From Halobacillus ihumii (GTDB taxonomy: Bacteria; Bacillota; Bacilli; Bacillales; Halobacillaceae): 64,000 nucleotides of DNA. This document shows, in pieces, positions 44,469-54,505 of the stretch. Made by a program: the position numbers and the translations under genes. Below the pieces are notes generated by a model that ran no database searches, was not told the origin of the DNA, and was given only the letters and a program-made list of their open reading frames with translations. The stretch is taken from positions 4,040,636 through 4,104,635 of the forward strand of contig NZ_CACVAO010000001.1 of assembly GCF_902726645.1 (NCBI RefSeq), written 5' to 3'. Position 1 is the stretch's first letter. Each line of letters starts with the position of its first letter.

Positions 44469-47400
44469 ATGAATAAAGCAGAGTTGAAGAAATTTGCTAT
44501 AGAAGCTAGGCGCGAATTGATTGAAAAAGTTTCATTGAAAGCAGAAAAATATGGTATCACTGAGGGTGATGATTTCAAAATTGAAGAGAAATTCGGACAA
44601 TTAATTGTTGATGGTGAGTCATATTCACTTGAATTAAGGCCGGCATTTCAATCGTTAAAAAGAAGATTATATGATAAAGGATACGAGCAGCTTATTGATG
44701 AGGTTGCATATACTTGGTTCAATCGTATTATTGCTATTCGTTACATGGAAGTAAATAACTATTTACCTGATAAAGTTAATGTTTTATCAAGTAGTACGGG
44801 TAAGAATGAACCGGATATTTTACATCAACATGAAACAATGAAATTAGACGTTAACCATCAGGAAGTGAATCAATGGATTCAGAAGGGAGAAGTTGAAAAA
44901 GCTTTTCGTAAATTGTTGATTGCACAATGTAATAGTCTTGGTACAAACCTCCCTATACTATTTGATAAAATTAATGATTATACTGAGTTACTCCTTCCAG
45001 AATATCTTCTTGATAGTGAATCTATTATATCAATGTTAGTAAATAATCAAGAGCTTACTGGTAGTTTTAAAGAAGTTGAAGTTATTGGATGGTTGTATCA
45101 ATATTATAATTTGGAGCCTAAAGAGAAAGTCTATAATAACATTAAAAGAAATAAAAAGGTCACTAAATACGAAATACCTGCTGTTACTCAATTATTTACA
45201 CCTAAATGGATTGTTAAATATATGGTTGAAAACTCATTAGGGGAATTATGGATGGAATCTAATGGGAATTCATTAATGTCAAACCGTATGACATATTATA
45301 TAAACCCAGCAGACCAAGAAGATCAAGTTTCTAAAAAGATAGAGGAAATAAGATATAAGAATATAAATTTAGAAGAAATTTCAATTATTGATCCCTGTGT
45401 AGGTTCAGGTCATATTCTTGTTTATGCATTTGATTTATTGTATGAAATGTATTTAGAAGAGGGGTATCCTAAGAAAGACATTCCTAAATTAATTGTTGAA
45501 AAAAATCTATATGGCTTAGATATTGATGAAAGAGCTACTCAACTAGCCACTCTTGCATTAATAATGAAATGTAGAGAAAAATCAAGAAGAGCCCTCAAAG
45601 ATAATCTTTATCCTAAAATATATGCAATAAAAGAATCTAATGGACTAGATTTGGAGTTGCTAAAGGGAAAATTGTGTTATTCAAATGAAGAAAGGAAAGA
45701 GATTGAGAGTCTTTTTGACAAATTCAATGACAGCAAAAATTATGGTTCATTAATAAAAGTTGATGAAGTAGATTACAAAAAATATTTGAAAAGGTTAGAG
45801 GAATTAAAAGAATTTAATGTAGCTCAACTAAATATTGATGATTATGTCTTCTATGATCAATTTCATCATTTTGAAAGTTTATTCAAACAAGCACATATTT
45901 TAGGTTCAACTTTTGATGTTACAATTACAAACCCTCCATATATGGGAGGGAAAAACACCAATTCTCAATTGAAATCTTATTTGAAACTAAATTATCCTAT
46001 GACAAAGTCTGACATGTTTGCAGCAATGATGGAAAGAATGGAAAGTTTCACAAAAGAAAATGGTGTAATTGCTAACGTAACTATGCAATCATGGATGTTT
46101 CTATCTTCGTTTGAGAAGTATAGGAAGCATTTGTTAAAAGAATATTCTATCTGCAGTATGGTTCATATGGAAAGTATGGTAATGGGGATATCGTTTGGTA
46201 CGGTGGCTACAATTTTAAGAAATAGAACTGAAGGTTATAAAGGCGTATATCAGTATGTTAGATATAAAGATTTGGAAGAAAGTGAACCTCATAAATTTCC
46301 ACTAGATAATAACAGATATTCGATAGTCTCGTCAGATGTATTTAAAAACTTACCAAGTAACCCAATAGCTTATTGGATGAGTGAAAAAGTTCAAAATGCT
46401 TTTAAAAAGTATAGCAGACTTAAACAGATTGCTGATGTTAAAAAGGGTAGTTTTACTGGTAATAATGACTATTTTTTGAAGTTATGGTTTGAAGTCTCAT
46501 ATAAAAAGATTGGTTTTAATATTAATAATAGAGAGGAATCAAAGAACTCTGGGTACAAATGGTTTCCATATAATAAAGGAGGCAGTTTTAAAAAATGGTA
46601 TGGCAATAACGAATATGTTATAAATTGGGAAAACGACGGCGAGGAATTGAAAAATTTCGAAAAGTTCGGGATGAGGAATCCTAGATTCTTCTTTAGAGAA
46701 GGTATAACGTGGTCATCCCTAACTTCAGGAAATGTCTCATTCAGATATTCGCCGCAAGGCTCCCTTTTTGATAGTAAGGGACCAATGATATTTCCAAAGG
46801 ATGATAAAGACCTTTATTATATTTTAGCTTTATTAAATTCAAAGGTATCACATCTCCTTTTAACACTAATTGCCCCTACGATGGATTTTAACCCTACTCC
46901 CGTAAGTAACATACCAATTGCTGAAGTTACTAAAGAAAATAGCCAAAGCTTACAAGAATTGGTTGAGTCTAATATAAAACTGGCCAAATTTGAATGGGAT
47001 TCTTATGAGGAATCTTGGGAGTTTATTAAACACCCATTATTATGGAAAAAGTATAAAGAACCTTTACTTAAGAATTCATACTTATACTGGAAAGATCTAA
47101 AACAACAGAATAAAAGGAAGATGAAATTTAACGAAGAGCGTATAAACCATATATTTATTAGTATCTACGGTTTGCAAAATGAAATTAATAATGTAGTCGA
47201 GGATAAGGAGATTACGATTTTGCAATCAGACAGAGAACAAGAAACAATATCGTTTTTATCCTATTTTATAGGGTGTATTATGGGTCGATACTCCTTAGAT
47301 ATAGATGGTCTTGCATATGCTGGAGGTGAATTTAATGAATCAAAATATCAAACATTTAAACCAAATCAAGGGGGACTTATTCAATTAAATGACCGTCATT

Positions 47401-47954
47401 ACTTTAATACCGACATTATTGTTAGATTGCGCGAATTTCTATCAGTAGCATTTAGTGCAGAAACAGTAAACGAAAATATACAATGGTTAGCTGAATCCTT
47501 GAAGATGAAGAAAAATGAGACGCCAGAAGAGCGGTTGCGTCGCTATTTCTTAGATGAATTTTTCAAAGATCATTGCACAACATATCAAAAACGTCCAATT
47601 TATTGGTTGATTGATTCAGGGAAACAAAAAGGGTTGCGAACACTGATTTATATGCATAGTTACCAACCTGATACAATGGCTACAATCCGCTTTGAACATT
47701 TACAAGAAATACAGTCAAAGTATCAGAATGAGATTGATATGATTGATACACGTTTAGCTAATCCTAGCTTACCTGCGACTGATCGACGCAACTTAGAAAA
47801 ATCTAAGACAGCTTTTCAGAAAAAGGTTGAAGAACTGCAGGAATTTGATAAGCATTTAGCTACTTATGCGAATGAACAATTTGATATTGATTTAGACGAT
47901 GGTGTTAAAGTGAACTACGCGAAATTTGATAATGTACTAGCAAAGATTAAGTAA
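44469..47954 (+). CDS. pglX: BREX adenine-specific DNA methyltransferase PglX
   Basis: PglX methylates an adenine in a short asymmetric site to mark self DNA, and is needed for phage exclusion. The 1161-residue protein has SAM motif I DPCVGSGH (308-315) and catalytic motif IV NPPY (488-491), with target-recognition regions after about residue 560 and a conserved basic C-terminus (RIEFL-like region replaced by MIDTRLANPSLPATDRRNLE). No frameshift or simple-repeat phase switch is visible. The bases in the central part look richer in A and T than in brxC and pglZ. GAGGTG precedes the ATG. Confidence 0.95.
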   Translation: MNKAELKKFAIEARRELIEKVSLKAEKYGITEGDDFKIEEKFGQLIVDGESYSLELRPAFQSLKRRLYDKGYEQLIDEVAYTWFNRIIAIRYMEVNNYLPDKVNVLSSSTGKNEPDILHQHETMKLDVNHQEVNQWIQKGEVEKAFRKLLIAQCNSLGTNLPILFDKINDYTELLLPEYLLDSESIISMLVNNQELTGSFKEVEVIGWLYQYYNLEPKEKVYNNIKRNKKVTKYEIPAVTQLFTPKWIVKYMVENSLGELWMESNGNSLMSNRMTYYINPADQEDQVSKKIEEIRYKNINLEEISIIDPCVGSGHILVYAFDLLYEMYLEEGYPKKDIPKLIVEKNLYGLDIDERATQLATLALIMKCREKSRRALKDNLYPKIYAIKESNGLDLELLKGKLCYSNEERKEIESLFDKFNDSKNYGSLIKVDEVDYKKYLKRLEELKEFNVAQLNIDDYVFYDQFHHFESLFKQAHILGSTFDVTITNPPYMGGKNTNSQLKSYLKLNYPMTKSDMFAAMMERMESFTKENGVIANVTMQSWMFLSSFEKYRKHLLKEYSICSMVHMESMVMGISFGTVATILRNRTEGYKGVYQYVRYKDLEESEPHKFPLDNNRYSIVSSDVFKNLPSNPIAYWMSEKVQNAFKKYSRLKQIADVKKGSFTGNNDYFLKLWFEVSYKKIGFNINNREESKNSGYKWFPYNKGGSFKKWYGNNEYVINWENDGEELKNFEKFGMRNPRFFFREGITWSSLTSGNVSFRYSPQGSLFDSKGPMIFPKDDKDLYYILALLNSKVSHLLLTLIAPTMDFNPTPVSNIPIAEVTKENSQSLQELVESNIKLAKFEWDSYEESWEFIKHPLLWKKYKEPLLKNSYLYWKDLKQQNKRKMKFNEERINHIFISIYGLQNEINNVVEDKEITILQSDREQETISFLSYFIGCIMGRYSLDIDGLAYAGGEFNESKYQTFKPNQGGLIQLNDRHYFNTDIIVRLREFLSVAFSAETVNENIQWLAESLKMKKNETPEERLRRYFLDEFFKDHCTTYQKRPIYWLIDSGKQKGLRTLIYMHSYQPDTMATIRFEHLQEIQSKYQNEIDMIDTRLANPSLPATDRRNLEKSKTAFQKKVEELQEFDKHLATYANEQFDIDLDDGVKVNYAKFDNVLAKIK

Positions 47955-47957
47955 CTG

Positions 47958-47987
47958 AAAGAGGGGGTCTTCTCCTCTTTTTGTTTA
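47958..47987 (+). terminator. Terminator-like hairpin between pglX and pglZ
   Basis: AAAGAGG pairs with CCTCTTT around a 9-base loop, followed by TTGTTT. Together with the hairpin before pglX it brackets the methyltransferase gene. Confidence 0.6.
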
Positions 47988-48005
47988 AATATAGAGGTGG
48001 AAGAC

Positions 48006-50501
48006 GTGAATGTAATTGAAAAACTACAAGAAAAAATACAACAAGAAAAGGAAACTAAAGGTCGAGCGATTGTGTTTTGGTATGACGCTCAGGCTCAAGT
48101 AAGTATTGATGAACTAAGCCAACAATTAATGGGTGTTGAAGTTAGGTGTTTAACAGATAAAAACTTTTTTCAACTGAAGGTGGAGCTTGAATTTCAAAGA
48201 GCTACAGATTCCTTTTTAATCTATTCTGACTTACCAAGACCCGACGACAAGAATAATATAATGTTGGATATATTGTCATACAGCACAGAATTCAAAGCAG
48301 ATGAAACAGCTATTCTATCAGAAACATTACACGTATCTGACCAGGTTTTACGTCCAATGATGGAAAAGTATCCGTCATTCTTTAATAGCAAAGAGCGTAA
48401 AAGAAAACTGTATAAAGTATTACCTGAACAAGCGAATGAAACTCAATTTGAGATTAGTATGATGGCCGTATTAACAAAAGCCTCGGTATCTGACGTCAGA
48501 GTTATTTCACGTCAAATTCTCTCGTCTGATTTACAGTTCGAAGATAATGAGTTTGTGAAGTCGATTAAGCGTAACTACTCCTTAGATCGCACATTGGAGA
48601 TCGTTGGTCGCTATTTTGGTGTTTCTTTGGGTAATCTTAATCAACCTTTTAAAGAGCTGATAAATGTACTCATCTATCAACACTTTAAACAGAAGGCAAA
48701 TTTTATTGTGGAAGAGTGGGAAAGGCGTTGGACTTCTTCATCTCCTAACGTTTGTTCGCTTTTCATTGAAGAGTGGCTTCAGCAGAGTGATGCAGATATT
48801 CTTGAAAAACACATTAAGGAATGGGAGAAGTCATTTCATGTAAGGGAGAAACTAGGTACACAAGACATCTCCAACTTTACTCTAACAGACACCTTCCCTG
48901 TTTCTGATGCTCTGATCATAGAAAAATGTATCGACGAGCTACTTCATCAAACAATTCAGGGGGAGGAACGCTTATCTTTAATTACGCAACGCTTGCAGAC
49001 CCATTGGGGCTCAAAAGGTAAACTGAGAGCTTTGTATAAAACCATTTTCGAAGCTATTCGAATGGAGACTTTAAAAACTGTTGTACATCGAATTCACCAG
49101 AAAAATGATTTTTATAAAAATTATGCGGAATCTCTCTACGAAATTGATCAAGCCTATCGTCATTTCATGAATCATTTCACACGCCTTGATTCGAAAGAGA
49201 TGTTAGAAGAGGTTGCTAATCGCCTGACAAATTGGTATGAAAATGAATATTTAGGTCGTCTATCAGGAGAAATGAATTTCAAACTGGAAGATGGGTATGT
49301 TCCAAAAATAATGCCGCAGCGAACATTCTTTTCTGAAAAGATTCAACCAATATTGGATAAAGAACAAACAAGAGTCTTCGTTATCATTTCAGATGCTTTG
49401 CGTTATGAAGCTGGCTATGAACTTCATGACCATTTAACGAAACGTGAAAATGGTAGCTCTAGTATCCAACCGATGGCATCAAGTTATCCAACTTACACAC
49501 AATTAGGAATGGCGTCATTACTACCCCACCGTCAACTAGAGGTCGATGACAAAAACGGTGTATTAGCTGATGGTCAATCGACTAAAGGAATGGATAACCG
49601 CCGTAAGATCCTGCAAACAGTTGAATCACAAACAGAAGTTTTGAAGTTGAAGCAGCTGCTAGATATGAAAACAAGTGAAGCCGAGCAATTATTAAGAGGA
49701 AAGCGGTTGGTTTACCTATACCACGATCACATTGACGCATTAGGGGATTCAGCTAAATCAGAGCGTGAAACTTACGGGGCTGTACATCAAGTAATTCAAG
49801 ATTTACAATTTGCCATTGATCGTTTGTCCCGCCTTCAAGCAAAAAGGGTTTTTATCACAGCTGATCATGGATTCCTATTTCAATTTAAGCAAATTGAAGA
49901 ACATGGGAAAATTCCAGCTGTTGACGGGAAGGTATTAGATGGGAGTCGACGTTTTGCAATTGGACACGATTTGTCAGCTCCAGAAGGAGCAATTAAATTA
50001 GCTGAGCACCAAACCTCTTTAAAAAATGCTGAAGTCGTGCTTGCGAAGAGTCTCAACCGTTTTAAAACTGGTGGTGGTCTGCAATTTATCCATGGCGGAG
50101 CCTTACCTCAGGAAGCTGTTGTTCCTTTGATTGATTACCGTCGTATTGAAAAGGCCCAGCCAGTGGATATTGCGGTAGCCATGATCAATAAAGTAATCAC
50201 GAACTACCGAGTGCTCGTGTCGTTATATCAGGAACAAAGTATCACTGATGAGTACACGTCTCGACAAGTGCGCGCAGCTTTTTATCAGGGCGATGAGCGA
50301 ATATCCAATGAAGTTGAACTCGTGTTTGATTTAAAAGGTGAAAATAAAGAGCGTAATAGGCAAGTGGAGTTTAGCTTAATCGAAAAGCATTTTAAGATAG
50401 GTGAAAAATGTAAATTGCGAATTGATACAGTAACTAAAAAGGGGAAGGAAACATGTCTCGAAGAAGAATTTGTTTTACGCCTTTATGAAGCCTTGTATTA
50501 A
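48006..50501 (+). CDS. pglZ: BREX phosphatase-domain protein PglZ
   Basis: PglZ is the marker protein of BREX systems and has an alkaline-phosphatase-superfamily domain. The 831-residue product shows VFVIISDALRYEAG (about 458-471; metal-site aspartate D463), SSYPTYTQLGMASLLPH, VYLYHDHIDALGD and KRVFITADHGFLF, which together form the metal-binding core. The start is GTG 48006 after AGAGGTGG; an earlier GTG at 47997 overlaps that site. The helicase gene follows after 27 bases. Confidence 0.95.
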   Translation: MNVIEKLQEKIQQEKETKGRAIVFWYDAQAQVSIDELSQQLMGVEVRCLTDKNFFQLKVELEFQRATDSFLIYSDLPRPDDKNNIMLDILSYSTEFKADETAILSETLHVSDQVLRPMMEKYPSFFNSKERKRKLYKVLPEQANETQFEISMMAVLTKASVSDVRVISRQILSSDLQFEDNEFVKSIKRNYSLDRTLEIVGRYFGVSLGNLNQPFKELINVLIYQHFKQKANFIVEEWERRWTSSSPNVCSLFIEEWLQQSDADILEKHIKEWEKSFHVREKLGTQDISNFTLTDTFPVSDALIIEKCIDELLHQTIQGEERLSLITQRLQTHWGSKGKLRALYKTIFEAIRMETLKTVVHRIHQKNDFYKNYAESLYEIDQAYRHFMNHFTRLDSKEMLEEVANRLTNWYENEYLGRLSGEMNFKLEDGYVPKIMPQRTFFSEKIQPILDKEQTRVFVIISDALRYEAGYELHDHLTKRENGSSSIQPMASSYPTYTQLGMASLLPHRQLEVDDKNGVLADGQSTKGMDNRRKILQTVESQTEVLKLKQLLDMKTSEAEQLLRGKRLVYLYHDHIDALGDSAKSERETYGAVHQVIQDLQFAIDRLSRLQAKRVFITADHGFLFQFKQIEEHGKIPAVDGKVLDGSRRFAIGHDLSAPEGAIKLAEHQTSLKNAEVVLAKSLNRFKTGGGLQFIHGGALPQEAVVPLIDYRRIEKAQPVDIAVAMINKVITNYRVLVSLYQEQSITDEYTSRQVRAAFYQGDERISNEVELVFDLKGENKERNRQVEFSLIEKHFKIGEKCKLRIDTVTKKGKETCLEEEFVLRLYEALY

Positions 50502-50528
50502 ACTTAAGAGGGAATTGGAGGTGTTTTT

Positions 50529-53500
50529 ATGCTCAAGAAAGGTGAAATAGTCGGGGCATCTTTCTGGCCAGAGCCAGTTCAAATTAAACATATCGAAATC
50601 ATTGATGATGAGTTGTTTTTGGTAGAAGCCGTCGGTCGTGAATCCAATCAATTCTTTGAAAATTATTTAGAAGAATTTCAATTAGAACAAGTGGAACATT
50701 ATTCTGAGAACGAAACTTCAGATCAATGGAAGATTCGCTTTCAACACTATTTACAGTATCACGTATTGCGAACAGAAAAAGAATACTCTCAAGCACGGGC
50801 TCGCGGGAATAAGAATATGATACCACTGCCTCACCAAATTGAAGCGGTTTATAGTAAAATGCTTCAGGCACCTCAAGTGCGTTATCTATTGGCTGATGAT
50901 CCAGGGGCAGGTAAAACGATTATGTCCGGCATGCTGATCAGGGAATTGAAAGCACGTAATATGATCCGCAAAACGTTAATTCTAGTTCCTCCACTAGTAT
51001 TAAAACAGTGGCAGGCGGAGTTAAAAGAAAAGTTTGATGAAGATTTCTTAATTATCACTCGTGATTACTTGAAAGCATCGGGTGAAATCAATCCCTTTGA
51101 AATACACCAACAAGTGATTGCATCCATGTATTGGGCTTCTAGAGAAGATATTAAAAATATGATCTTAAATTCTCACTTTGATTTAGTGATTGTAGATGAG
51201 GCTCATAAAATGGCAGCTTACACAGTAGGACAGAAAAAAAGAAAAGTGAAACGCACGAAAATGTTTCAACTTGGGGAGAACTTGTTACGTCATTCAGAAC
51301 ATTGCATGCTTCTAACAGCTACTCCGCATAAAGGAGACAAAGAAAACTTCAGGCACTTAATGAGCCTTATCGATCATGATATTTTTTCTCAACTGAATCG
51401 GAGTGACTCCATTTTCGAAAAGAGTAATCCATACGTAATCCGTCGGTTAAAAGAAAAGATGGTTAATTTTGATGGAACACCCTTGTTTCCGAAACGAACG
51501 ACAAAAACACTTGGTTTCGAGTTAAGCTCTGCAGAAGTAGAGCTTTATGACGCTGTGACAGACTATGTACGTCATTACTTTAACCGTGCGAAAAAGAATG
51601 ATAAACCGAATGTTGCTTTTGCTATGATGATTTTACAACGGAGACTTAGCTCTTCTGTGGAAGCAATCTACCTTTCTTTATTACGTAGAAAAGAACGACT
51701 GCAAAATGTTTTAGAGACAGGACAGAGGTTGCAGCAATTAATAGATACAGAGGAATATGAAGAAAGCTCCTTTGAAGATCAGGAATTGATGGAGCAATAT
51801 GCAGAAGGTGAATTTGAAGAGCTTGATATGGACGAACTTCAGGTAGAAATAGAAATGCTTGATCATTTGATTCGTAAAGCAAATGTGGTGAGGCAACAGG
51901 AGAATGAGCGAAAATTTCTTGAACTGGAAAGCACGTTATTTGGAGCAGACGGACTTCTTGCTCAAGGTGAGAAAATACTGATTTTCACGGAATCAAAAGA
52001 TACATTGAATTATTTAGAAAAGAAATTGAAGGCTTATGTACCGGATATTGCTAAAATTGCTGGTGGCTTTTCCATGGACAGGCGTCAAGAAGAGGTGGAG
52101 AAGTTTCGCAATGATTTGCAAATCATGCTTGCTACGGATGCTGGTGGAGAATCCATTAACCTTCAGTTCTGTAATCAGATGGTGAACTACGACATACCAT
52201 GGAATCCGAATCGATTGGAACAGCGAATGGGGCGTATTCACCGTATCGGTCAAAAGAATGAAGTGTTTGTATTTAATTTAGTAGCTACTAATACTCGTGA
52301 AGGGGATGTGCTTTCACGTCTTCTTACTAAGATGGAACAGATGAGAGAAGACCTTGGTCAGGAATTAGTATATGATTTCATCGGTGAAGTATTAGAAGAT
52401 CATCAGGCTGATTTACCTTCTATTATGGAACAATCCATTATAGGAAGGGAAAATCTCGATAATGTAATTGAGCGTATGGAAAAGACCTTATCCGAAGAAC
52501 ATGAACGTTTGCTAGAGTTAGCTAAGAATGAGCGTCTGAATGAAAACTTTGATTTACCAGGATCTAAACGATCTTTTGATAAAGTATCAATCCATAGCAT
52601 TCCTCGGAGGTTCTATGGTCACTTCGCTTTACAAGGTTTAGAAAATACGAGGACGCGGGTAAGCGTCTCGGGAGATAAGTCTACAGCTCGCATCGATCGT
52701 TTTCCCAAACGGATCCGTGACTTTGCCCGCGGACGAAAGTTAATGTGCAATTTTGATGAATCTATTCGCTTTGCATTAACTACGAACTCAGAAACTACTC
52801 AACTTTCCATGTTACAAAATGATAGTCCAGTGTTTAACATAATAATGCAATTAACCTCTAAAGAAATGCAGCAGGCTGTTTTGCCGTTTTACGTAGTTCA
52901 AGCCGCCGTACCTGAGGATTTGATAATTGAGTTGAATCAGGTAACAATTGTGGATGGAAATGGTCGTGAGCTTGAACAACAGTTAATGTTGACTGGGAAA
53001 CGCGAAAATGGTGATTTTGTCCAGGTTTCTCCTTATTTCCTATTTCACCAATCATTAGAGGTGGAGGGTACGGTCGTTCAAGAAGACCAGGACATTAAGC
53101 GGTACGTCATTAAGGATGCGAGGAACCTTTTAAAAACAATTCAACGTAAGCGAGAGGATTATGCTAACAGAAAAAGAGTCTTTTTAAGGAAGTCTTTTGA
53201 AGAGCAGATTGAAACACTACAGCAACGTCTGGAGAAATATCAAAGAGAAAATGTAGAAAGAAAAAATAGTGCATTAATCAACCAGACTTATGCCCAAATA
53301 GATGAAATAGAAGACCGCGGTAAAGAACGGTTGAATGAAATTGATCGAGAACGATCCATCCAACTTAAACCAGTAAAGCGGATAGCACAATTTAAAGTTT
53401 TGTCCAATGGGGTATCTAATGGCCGTATCCTACCTGAAGACTTTCTCTCTTTAATTGAAAAGTATGAATTGGAGAATGGTAGATTGAATGTTCAAGTACA

Positions 53501-53702
53501 ACCTGCTTTTGGAATCGTAGATTTCATTAGTGAAGAAGTTGATGGCGAAAATAAGTTGGTTGTAGTGACTGACGATTTATATCAGTTTAAACAACAGCTT
53601 GTGTTAGAGGATTATGGAGATATAGCAGAACGAGTTTACGTATATGAGGTCATGCAACATGGGATTATTGAGCATAAGTTGGATCAAGGGTTAATGTTTT
53701 AG
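50529..53702 (+). CDS. brxHII: SNF2-family helicase of the BREX locus (BrxHII-like)
   Basis: The 1057-residue superfamily-2 translocase has Walker A DDPGAGKT (123-130), the DEAH box (223-226), the TATPHKG motif III and the C-terminal lobe with LATDAGGESINLQFC and QRMGRIHRIGQ (from 565). A long C-terminal extension with a coiled coil follows. In the BREX scheme the SNF2 helicase is BrxHII; DrmD of DISARM is related and also possible by sequence. It replaces brxL, which is absent. TTGGAGGTG precedes the ATG. Confidence 0.9.
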   Translation: MLKKGEIVGASFWPEPVQIKHIEIIDDELFLVEAVGRESNQFFENYLEEFQLEQVEHYSENETSDQWKIRFQHYLQYHVLRTEKEYSQARARGNKNMIPLPHQIEAVYSKMLQAPQVRYLLADDPGAGKTIMSGMLIRELKARNMIRKTLILVPPLVLKQWQAELKEKFDEDFLIITRDYLKASGEINPFEIHQQVIASMYWASREDIKNMILNSHFDLVIVDEAHKMAAYTVGQKKRKVKRTKMFQLGENLLRHSEHCMLLTATPHKGDKENFRHLMSLIDHDIFSQLNRSDSIFEKSNPYVIRRLKEKMVNFDGTPLFPKRTTKTLGFELSSAEVELYDAVTDYVRHYFNRAKKNDKPNVAFAMMILQRRLSSSVEAIYLSLLRRKERLQNVLETGQRLQQLIDTEEYEESSFEDQELMEQYAEGEFEELDMDELQVEIEMLDHLIRKANVVRQQENERKFLELESTLFGADGLLAQGEKILIFTESKDTLNYLEKKLKAYVPDIAKIAGGFSMDRRQEEVEKFRNDLQIMLATDAGGESINLQFCNQMVNYDIPWNPNRLEQRMGRIHRIGQKNEVFVFNLVATNTREGDVLSRLLTKMEQMREDLGQELVYDFIGEVLEDHQADLPSIMEQSIIGRENLDNVIERMEKTLSEEHERLLELAKNERLNENFDLPGSKRSFDKVSIHSIPRRFYGHFALQGLENTRTRVSVSGDKSTARIDRFPKRIRDFARGRKLMCNFDESIRFALTTNSETTQLSMLQNDSPVFNIIMQLTSKEMQQAVLPFYVVQAAVPEDLIIELNQVTIVDGNGRELEQQLMLTGKRENGDFVQVSPYFLFHQSLEVEGTVVQEDQDIKRYVIKDARNLLKTIQRKREDYANRKRVFLRKSFEEQIETLQQRLEKYQRENVERKNSALINQTYAQIDEIEDRGKERLNEIDRERSIQLKPVKRIAQFKVLSNGVSNGRILPEDFLSLIEKYELENGRLNVQVQPAFGIVDFISEEVDGENKLVVVTDDLYQFKQQLVLEDYGDIAERVYVYEVMQHGIIEHKLDQGLMF

Positions 53703-53709
53703 AGAGTAC

Positions 53710-54426
53710 ATGGTAGGGACAGTTACTGGTGAGCATTATTTTGATAAGTCTATTGGAGATTCAAATTATCCTAATCATATAAAAGTTGACTGGGAAGAAG
53801 TTACAGTAGAACGGGATCTTTTGTCACAAGCAGCTAAAAACAGTTTAGGTTCAGTATTAACGGTATTTCGTGTTGATGAATGGGGGGAAGAAATTGAAAG
53901 GTTAGTGGAATCGCCTTTCTTAGAACCTGAGGATATAGATGAAGATGAGGAAGAAGAAAGTGAAATCATACAAGACCTGGTTAATAAAGCATTAGTGATG
54001 GTTCAAGATAAAGTAGATAAGCTTGATCCCTGGCAAATGCAAGAGTTAGTAGGTGGTTTATTACAAGCAATGGATTATAGTTCTCAGGTAAGCCCTAAAG
54101 GGCCTGATGGAGGAGTGGATGTACTAGCATTTAAAGATGCCTTTGGATTTGAAAAGCCAATTATAAAAGTGCAGGTAAAACACTGAAAATCATCTGCATC
54201 CGCACCCGAAATTCAGCAACTCCTCGGCGCTAACCCAATGGATGCGAATAGTCTATTTGTCTCTACCGGAGGGTTTACTTCGCATGCTGAAGCGGTCGCA
54301 AAACATAATTCTGTTAGATTAGTAGATCTTGAGGAATTGGTGAATCTAGTTGTGAAGTGGTATGAGCAAATGCCGAATGATATAAGGGCTTTATTACCGT
54401 TGCAGAAAATGTATTTTCCAGAATAA
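53710..54426 (+). pseudogene. Mrr-type restriction endonuclease, 5'-truncated and with in-frame stop
   Basis: The reading frame codes a region ending in the Mrr catalytic core: GLLQAMDYSSQVSPKGPDGG with the aspartate of GGVDVLA and the QVK of IIKVQVKH. A TGA at 54184-54186 interrupts it. The same frame continues without a shift as KSSASAPEIQQLLGANP to 54424, so a single base change (for example CGA to TGA) would explain the stop. The start VGTVTGEHYFDKS matches the middle of the usual N-terminal domain, so about 75 residues are missing upstream, where the helicase gene ends. Probably inactive; read-through cannot be excluded. Confidence 0.8.
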
Positions 54427-54505
54427 GATTATTAATTGAAAAGAAGTTTGAGTAGTTAATATCATATGACTAGTAATCAAAAAATGAGTATTAAGATGTA
54501 GGGTG

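Noticed and set aside
44469..47954. Phase-variable repeat tract in pglX
   Set aside because: No long homopolymer or short tandem repeat was seen in the gene or just before it.
50529..53702. DISARM system
   Set aside because: The SNF2 helicase resembles DrmD, but drmA, drmB and drmC are absent and the upstream genes are clearly BREX.
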